Assembly: GCF_008728515.1 (NCBI RefSeq)
Contig: NC_044981.1
Span: 132,247,937 to 132,311,936 of the forward strand
Source: Papio anubis
Lineage: Eukaryota > Chordata > Mammalia > Primates > Cercopithecidae
Direction of reading: 5' to 3'
Length of the DNA: 64,000 nucleotides
Each line of letters opens with the position of its first letter. Within the stretch, counting starts at the first letter, position 1. The notes below the pieces were generated by a model. It saw only the letters and a program-made list of their open reading frames with translations. It made no database searches and was not told the origin of the DNA. Below are positions 58,724 through 64,000 of this stretch, piece by piece. Made by a program: the position numbers and the translations under genes.

Positions 58724-60758
58724 GAATGTTATAAATTTTTATTATTTTTTTATTTTTAATGGGGTATCAATCACTATAAGCATTTATTCTTTGTATTACA
58801 AATAACCCACTTGTACACTATTATTTTAAAATGTACAAATAAATTATTATGGAATATAGTCACCCTGCTGTGCTATCAAATACTAGATCTTATTCACTCT
58901 TTATATCTTTGGTCAGAAAAATTAACCATCTCTACTCCCTACCTATCCCCGGCCCCAGACCTCCTCCCTAACACCCTTCACAGACTCTGGTAACCATCTT
59001 TCTACTCTCTATCTCATGAGTTCAATCGTTTTAATTTTTAGCTCCCACAAATAAGTGAGAACATGAGAAGTTTGTCTTTCTGTGCCTGGCTTATTTCACT
59101 TAACATAATGACTTCTCGTTCCATTCATGTTGTTGTAAATGAAAGGATCTCATTGTTTTATGGCTGAATATTACTCCACTGTGTATATATACCATATTTT
59201 CTTTACCCGTTTGTCTGTTGATGGATGCTTAGGTTGTTTCTAAATCTTGCCTATTGTGAACAGTGCTGCAATAAACATGGGAGTGCAGATATCTCTTCAA
59301 TTTATTCTAATTTCTTTTATTTTGGTTATATACCTCACAGTGGGATTGCTGGATCATATGGTAGCTCTATTTTTAGTTTTCTGAGGAACCTCCCTACTAT
59401 TCTCCATAGTGGTTGTACTAACTTACATTCCCACCACTACAACCCACTAACAAGGGTTCCCTTTCCTCCACATCGTTGCCAGAATTTGTTATTGCCTGTC
59501 CTTTGGATAAAAGCAATTTTAACTGGGGTGAGATGATATCTCATTGTAGTTTTGATTTCCATTTCTCTGATTATCAATGATGTTGAGCACCTTTTCATAT
59601 GTCTGTCTGCCATTTGTGTATCTTCTTTTAAGAAATGTCTATTCAGATCTTTTGCCCATTTAAAAAATCAGATTGCTAGATTTTTTTCCTATAGAGTTGT
59701 TTGAGCTTTTTATATATATTCTGGTTATCCCTTGTCAGATGGGTAGTTTGCAAATATTTTCTCCCCTTCTGTGGGTTGTCTCTTTACTTTGTTGATGGTT
59801 TCCTTTGCTGTGCTGAAGCTTTTTAACTTGATGTGATCCCATTTGTCCATATTTGCTTTGTTTGCCTTTGTCTGTGGGGTATTACTCAACCAATCTTTGC
59901 CCAGTTCTATATCCTGGAGCATTTCCCCAATGTGTTCTCGTAGTAGTTTCATAGTTTGAAGTCTTAGATGTAAGTCTTTACCCATTTTTATTTTTGTATA
60001 TGGCAAGAGATAGGAGTCTAGTTTCATTCTTCTGCATGCGGTTATCGAGTTTTCCCAGCATTACTTACCAAAGAGAGTTTCTCTTCCTCAGTCCTTGACA
60101 TCCTTGTCAAAAATGAGTTCAGTAGGTGTGTGGATTTGTTTCTGGGTTCTCTATTCTGTTGCATTGGTCAATGTGTCTGTTTTTATGCCAGTCCCATGCT
60201 GTTTTGGTTGCTATAGCTCTGTAGTATAATTTGAAGTCAGGTAATGTGATTCCTCCAGTTTTGTTCTTTTGCTCAGAATAACTTTGGCTATTCTGGGTCT
60301 TTTGTGATTTCATATAAATTTTAGGATTTTCTTCTATTTTTGTGAAGAACATTATTGCTATTTTGATAGAGATTGTACTGAATCTATAGATTGCTTTGGG
60401 TAGTATGGACATTTTAACAATACTGATTCTTCCAATCCATAAACATAAAATATCTTTCCATTTTTTGGTGTCCTCCTCAATGTCTTTCATCAGTGTTTCA
60501 GAGTTTTCATTGTAGAGATCTTTTACTTCTTTGGTTAATTCCCAGATATTTAATTTTATTTGTGGCTATTATAAATGGGATTATTTTCTCAATTTCTTTT
60601 TCAGATTTTTCACTCTTAGCATATAGAAATGCTAGATTTCTGTATGTTGATTTTGTATCCTGCAACTTTACTGAATTTGTTTTTTGGTTCTAATAGATTT
60701 TTGGTGGAGTCTTTAGGGTTTTCCAAATATAACATCATATCATCTGCGAACAAGGACA
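58724..60758 (-). mobile_element. L1MA/L1PB-type ORF2 and 3'UTR, antisense, 5'-truncated
   Basis: About 2.0 kb. The minus strand reads the 3'UTR (58724-59040), the ORF2 C-terminus ('cagtgggattgctggatcat'), the region around 'gtcccatgctgttttggttg', and stops near the RT domain at 60758 ('catcatatcatctgcgaaca'). Frames such as 60490-60119 (LCLWIGRISIVKMSILPKAI) are recognisable ORF2 pieces, all broken. Confidence 0.93.
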
Positions 60759-61334
60759 GTTTGTAGTTATAAATGTTTTAAACCATCTATTTTATTTTAC
60801 TATTTAACTTTTTTCCATCATATTCATCATATTCAATTGATTTGAGGTGTTTAATTTTGATTCTGTCACAGAGCCTCTTGCTAGCTTTCCTAGGGTTGTA
60901 TCACAATCATGTGAGCTAAACATGCCTCTGTCACCATCCACGTAAAACACTTCACAAGGCAAAACCACTTGGCATAACATCAGAAACCTCCCTTCAGTTT
61001 GACATGAGTCCATTTATTAATATTTTTTGGACAAGGTCTTTTAATTCTCTAAAAATTCCTTTGCTTTATGCACTTCTCTGATTATAATAGCCTTAATTAA
61101 ATATCCATTGCTGCATAAGTATTTATCAAGCCAGAGACTATGCCAAAATGAAAGCACTTTCTAAGTAATGAGTTCCCTCAAATGCCAATCTCAAAATTCT
61201 TACACAGTTGTTAAGTATTGGGGGTAATATATGCAAAATATTATGGCTGCCGTTTGAAAGAAGATATTTTCTGATTATAAATATGAATATTAATTATTAG
61301 TATTTATTCTATAAATATGTGACTTATAGAGAAA
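60759..61334. other. No gene or repeat recognised
   Basis: AT-rich sequence without identifiable motifs. Confidence 0.45.
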
Positions 61335-61935
61335 TGTGTGGAAACTTGATTATCCCACTACACAGAGGGTGAACAAAAACTGGTAATATTTTGCTATATT
61401 TTCAGGCTTTTATACATGTGCTATATATATGTTAAAAAATGTTTATTTTTCTCTGATTATGATAGATGTGCTCTTTGTGGAAAATACTATAGAGTAGAAA
61501 GAAAAAAATCATTCTTATCTTGGTGTATAAAGTTTTATTCCTGCTTTTATTAACTTGACATTGTAGTATGTGCATTCAAATATTCAAGTGCTTTTGTACA
61601 TTAAGAAGAAAATTCTTTCAATATCACATTGGCATCTGCTATACTTTACTTAATAACTTCTCTACTGCTAAATACTTAGATTCTTCCAAATTTTCATTAT
61701 TTTAAACAATGTTAAATGAGTATCTTTGAGCCTACAGCGTTTTCTTAGTTTGTTTTTCAATTCACATTATTTCCTTAGTGCAGATTCCTAGAAATGGATT
61801 GCTGGTATTGTATCTATTGCCAAATTACTTTTCAGAAAGGTCATATTATTTTAAACACCTACAAACATTCCTTTCTATAAGTGTATAAAATATCATTACC
61901 CTGCATTTTTTGGAATGTACATTTCTTGGTGAGTA
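61335..61935 (-). mobile_element. L1M 3' region, antisense
   Basis: 'tcccactacacagagggtga', 'gcagattcctagaaatggat' and 'attgccaaattacttttcag' follow the antisense order of old L1M 3' sequence. Confidence 0.6.
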
Positions 61936-62069
61936 AGGATATTTACCCATCTTTAGGCTTCTCTGCTGTGTTCTTAAAAGATTTGACAAGATTTAAGGAA
62001 TTATAGCTATTAGTTGTTTCATTTCACAAGAGTCTGAAGACTTCCATTGTTGAGTTCAATGCTTTTAAA

Positions 62070-62175
62070 ATATTAATTACCTGGGGAGCTTGTAAACTGC
62101 AGATCCTAATTCAGGAGTCTGGGGGGGTGGGGTCCTGGAATTCTGTGTTTCTAAGAACTTCCAAGCTATGGACCT
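62070..62175 (+). mobile_element. MER5-type fragment
   Basis: 'tacctggggagcttgtaaac' and 'gtctgggggggtggggtcct' followed by 'ggaattctgtgtttctaaga' match part of MER5. Confidence 0.6.
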
Positions 62176-62599
62176 GTGTCATGGTGTCCAGATACAGAAA
62201 TGTATTCAGGTGCTCCACTACTTTCTTATTAAATCTTGGGCTCCACTTCCTTCCTGCCTATGTTTATCTTATTTTTTACAGTTTGAAAATTTTCTTCTTG
62301 ATAGAGAAGATCTAAGAAAAAAAAGAAAGAGAAAACGCTGAGAAATGCCACTGATTGCTATATGTTAAAATTATACCACAAAACCCAAAAAAAGTGACCT
62401 TCTCCTTCTTTCCTTTCCACAGTTTGAAATGCTTTTTAATCCTTAGTATTAGAGTAGACCTCAGCACATTTTAGGATGGAATTTTACTAACGTAATTCTC
62501 ATTTGTCCTTCTTTTGCTCTTATCCTGTCTTTGTCCCTCCTTTTGCCATTCATCAATATATTTAAAAATTCTGGAGGCATCAGCCACAGTGAGCAGTCA
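62176..62599. other. No gene or repeat recognised
   Basis: T- and A-rich sequence. Nothing assigned. Confidence 0.4.
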
Positions 62600-62918
62600 C
62601 AATTTTTTTTTTTTTTTTTTTTTTTGAGACAGAGTCTCATGCTGTCGCCCAGGCTGGAGTGCAGTGGCGTAACCTCAGCTCACTGCAACCTCCACCTCCC
62701 AGGTTCAAGTGATTCTCCTGCCTCAGCCTCCTGAGTAGCTGGGTAGCTGGGATTATAGGCGCCCACCACCATGCCCAGCTAATTTTTGCATTTTTAGTAG
62801 AGACAGGGTTTCACCATGTTGGCCAGGCTGGTCTCAAACTCCTGACCTCAAGTGATCCACCCACCTCAGCCTCCCAGAGTGTTGAGATTACAGGCATGAG
62901 CCACTGCGTCCAGTCCAC
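62600..62918 (-). mobile_element. AluS-type, antisense
   Basis: T tract at 62602-62625, then an antisense Alu to 'gagccactgcgtccagtc'. An extra 'tagctggg' copy near 62736-62751 is a short internal duplication. 'cacaat' flanks both sides. Confidence 0.95.
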
Positions 62919-63521
62919 AATGACTCTTTAAACGCCCTCACATATTCTTCCTCACTGTGATAATTGCATTATCAGAATATAGCTTTGTAGACAGCCCCTG
63001 CCCCACCACCGCTTGCCCCATAAACGTCTTGAGCTATCTTCTCTTTTTCCTCTCACTATGTTCTCTCACCTTCTAGTTATATTGAGTTTTTTGAAATCTA
63101 CTTTACAAAGGCTGGCAAAATGTATGATTCTATACCCAGACTCCCTTCCTTAACTATTATGACCCCTAAGATGGCATAGTCACCTACTCCCAAGATCACT
63201 GTCGCTTGCATAGTCTGAAACAGTTCTTCACTAATGAGATTGGTCAAAATTGAGATGAAACATTGAATGTGAAGGAGCTTGCTTTGCAAAATGTAAAGCA
63301 CTTAATGCATTATATTATATCCTGCTGAGGAGTGAGTCATTCCCCTTGTTCCTTCCTCAGTCTTGAAATTCTCTGCAAAGCAAGTAAAAATCTATCAGTC
63401 TTTTTTTATTAATACCAGACTGAGTCTTTCAGATGGCAAATACTTGAAATCCCTCCTGTGTTTCATTTTGCATGCACTTCAAATCTGTGGTCTGGATTGG
63501 GAAGGCATACATTTTTGCTGT
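62919..63521. other. No gene or repeat recognised
   Basis: Unique-looking sequence; no domain or repeat identified. Confidence 0.45.
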
Positions 63522-63535
63522 AATAGCACTGCTAC

Positions 63536-63836
63536 GGCTGGGCACGGTGAGTCACGCTTGTAATCCTAGCACTTTAGGAGGCCGAGGCAGGCGGATCACA
63601 AGGTCAGGAGTTCGAAACCAGTCTGGCTAGTGAAACCGCGCCTCTACTAAAAATACAAAAAATTAGCCAGGCATGGTAGTGGGCACCTGTAATCCTAGCT
63701 ACTCAGGAGGCCGAGGCAGGAGAATTGCTTGAACCCAGGAGGCGGAGATGACAGTGAGCCAAGATCATGCCATTGCACTCCAACCCCGGGCGACAGTGCG
63801 AGATACCGTCTCAAAAAAAAAAAAAAAAAAAAAAAA
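63536..63836 (+). mobile_element. Alu (S/Y type), sense
   Basis: It starts 'ggctgggcacggtgagtca', has a 27-nt A tail and a perfect 14-bp duplication 'aatagcactgctac' at 63522-63535 and 63837-63850. Confidence 0.97.
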
Positions 63837-64000
63837 AATAGCACTGCTACTTCTATTTCTCTTTCTTCTAAATATTCTTGTTTTATTCTTTAATTACAAT
63901 TTTGTATTTCATATATCATATGCACTTGACATATATAATTTCCAAATATATTTTAATAGCTATATTCCATTTGGTGGATGTTCTGTGTAATTTACTTAAA

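Overview
The window looks like nuclear DNA of an Old World monkey (Cercopithecidae). It is full of primate Alu and L1P elements on top of older mammalian layers (MIR, L2, MER5, L1M, MLT1). The Alu at 55112-55425, and less cleanly the one at 10226-10538, carries the variants I know from the cercopithecid AluYR group: 'ggcttgag' near the 5' end, 'gtggccggatc' in the right arm, 'acctcgcccggctag' in the middle. I recognise no cellular protein-coding exon, tRNA, rRNA, snRNA, CpG island or CRISPR array. All long open frames belong to decayed LINE-1 copies. The window reads as intergenic or deep intronic sequence.

Layout. 0-11 kb: sparse old repeats (AluJ, MIR, two adjacent L2 copies on +, one L2 on -, an L1 tail) and one young Alu. 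11.3-21.4 kb: an old L1M on + (11.8-13.6 and 21.2-21.4 kb) split by a long primate L1 on - (13.65-21.2 kb), itself interrupted by an Alu and by an L1PA tail; this L1 has tandem ~257-271 bp units in its 5'UTR. 22.56-28.05 kb: a second, younger L1PA on +, slightly 5'-truncated, with broken ORF1 and ORF2. 28-30 kb: unassigned. 30.3-36 kb: Alu, an L1PA tail with perfect target-site duplications, an MST-type LTR split by a tailless rearranged L1, and a THE1-type solo LTR in opposite orientation. 36.5-40.8 kb: the most repeat-poor stretch. 40.8-49.3 kb: Alus, MIRs, MER5A, two MaLR solo LTRs and an L1PA tail. 49.4-54.6 kb: L1M split by a solo LTR, a MaLR LTR split by an Alu, and an ERV1-type solo LTR with visible TATA and poly(A) signals. 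55-64 kb: young AluYR, a (CA)n tract, L1 tails, MLT1, a 2-kb L1MA/L1PB-type fragment and two more Alus.

Nothing here forms a working gene system. The interest lies in insertion history: nesting order, target-site duplications, the L1 5'UTR repeat array, hairpins that look like template-switch mutations, and a ~115-bp sequence present twice that I cannot assign to a family. Family names come from recognition by eye; subfamily labels are approximate and ends of old fragments are good to roughly 10-30 bp.
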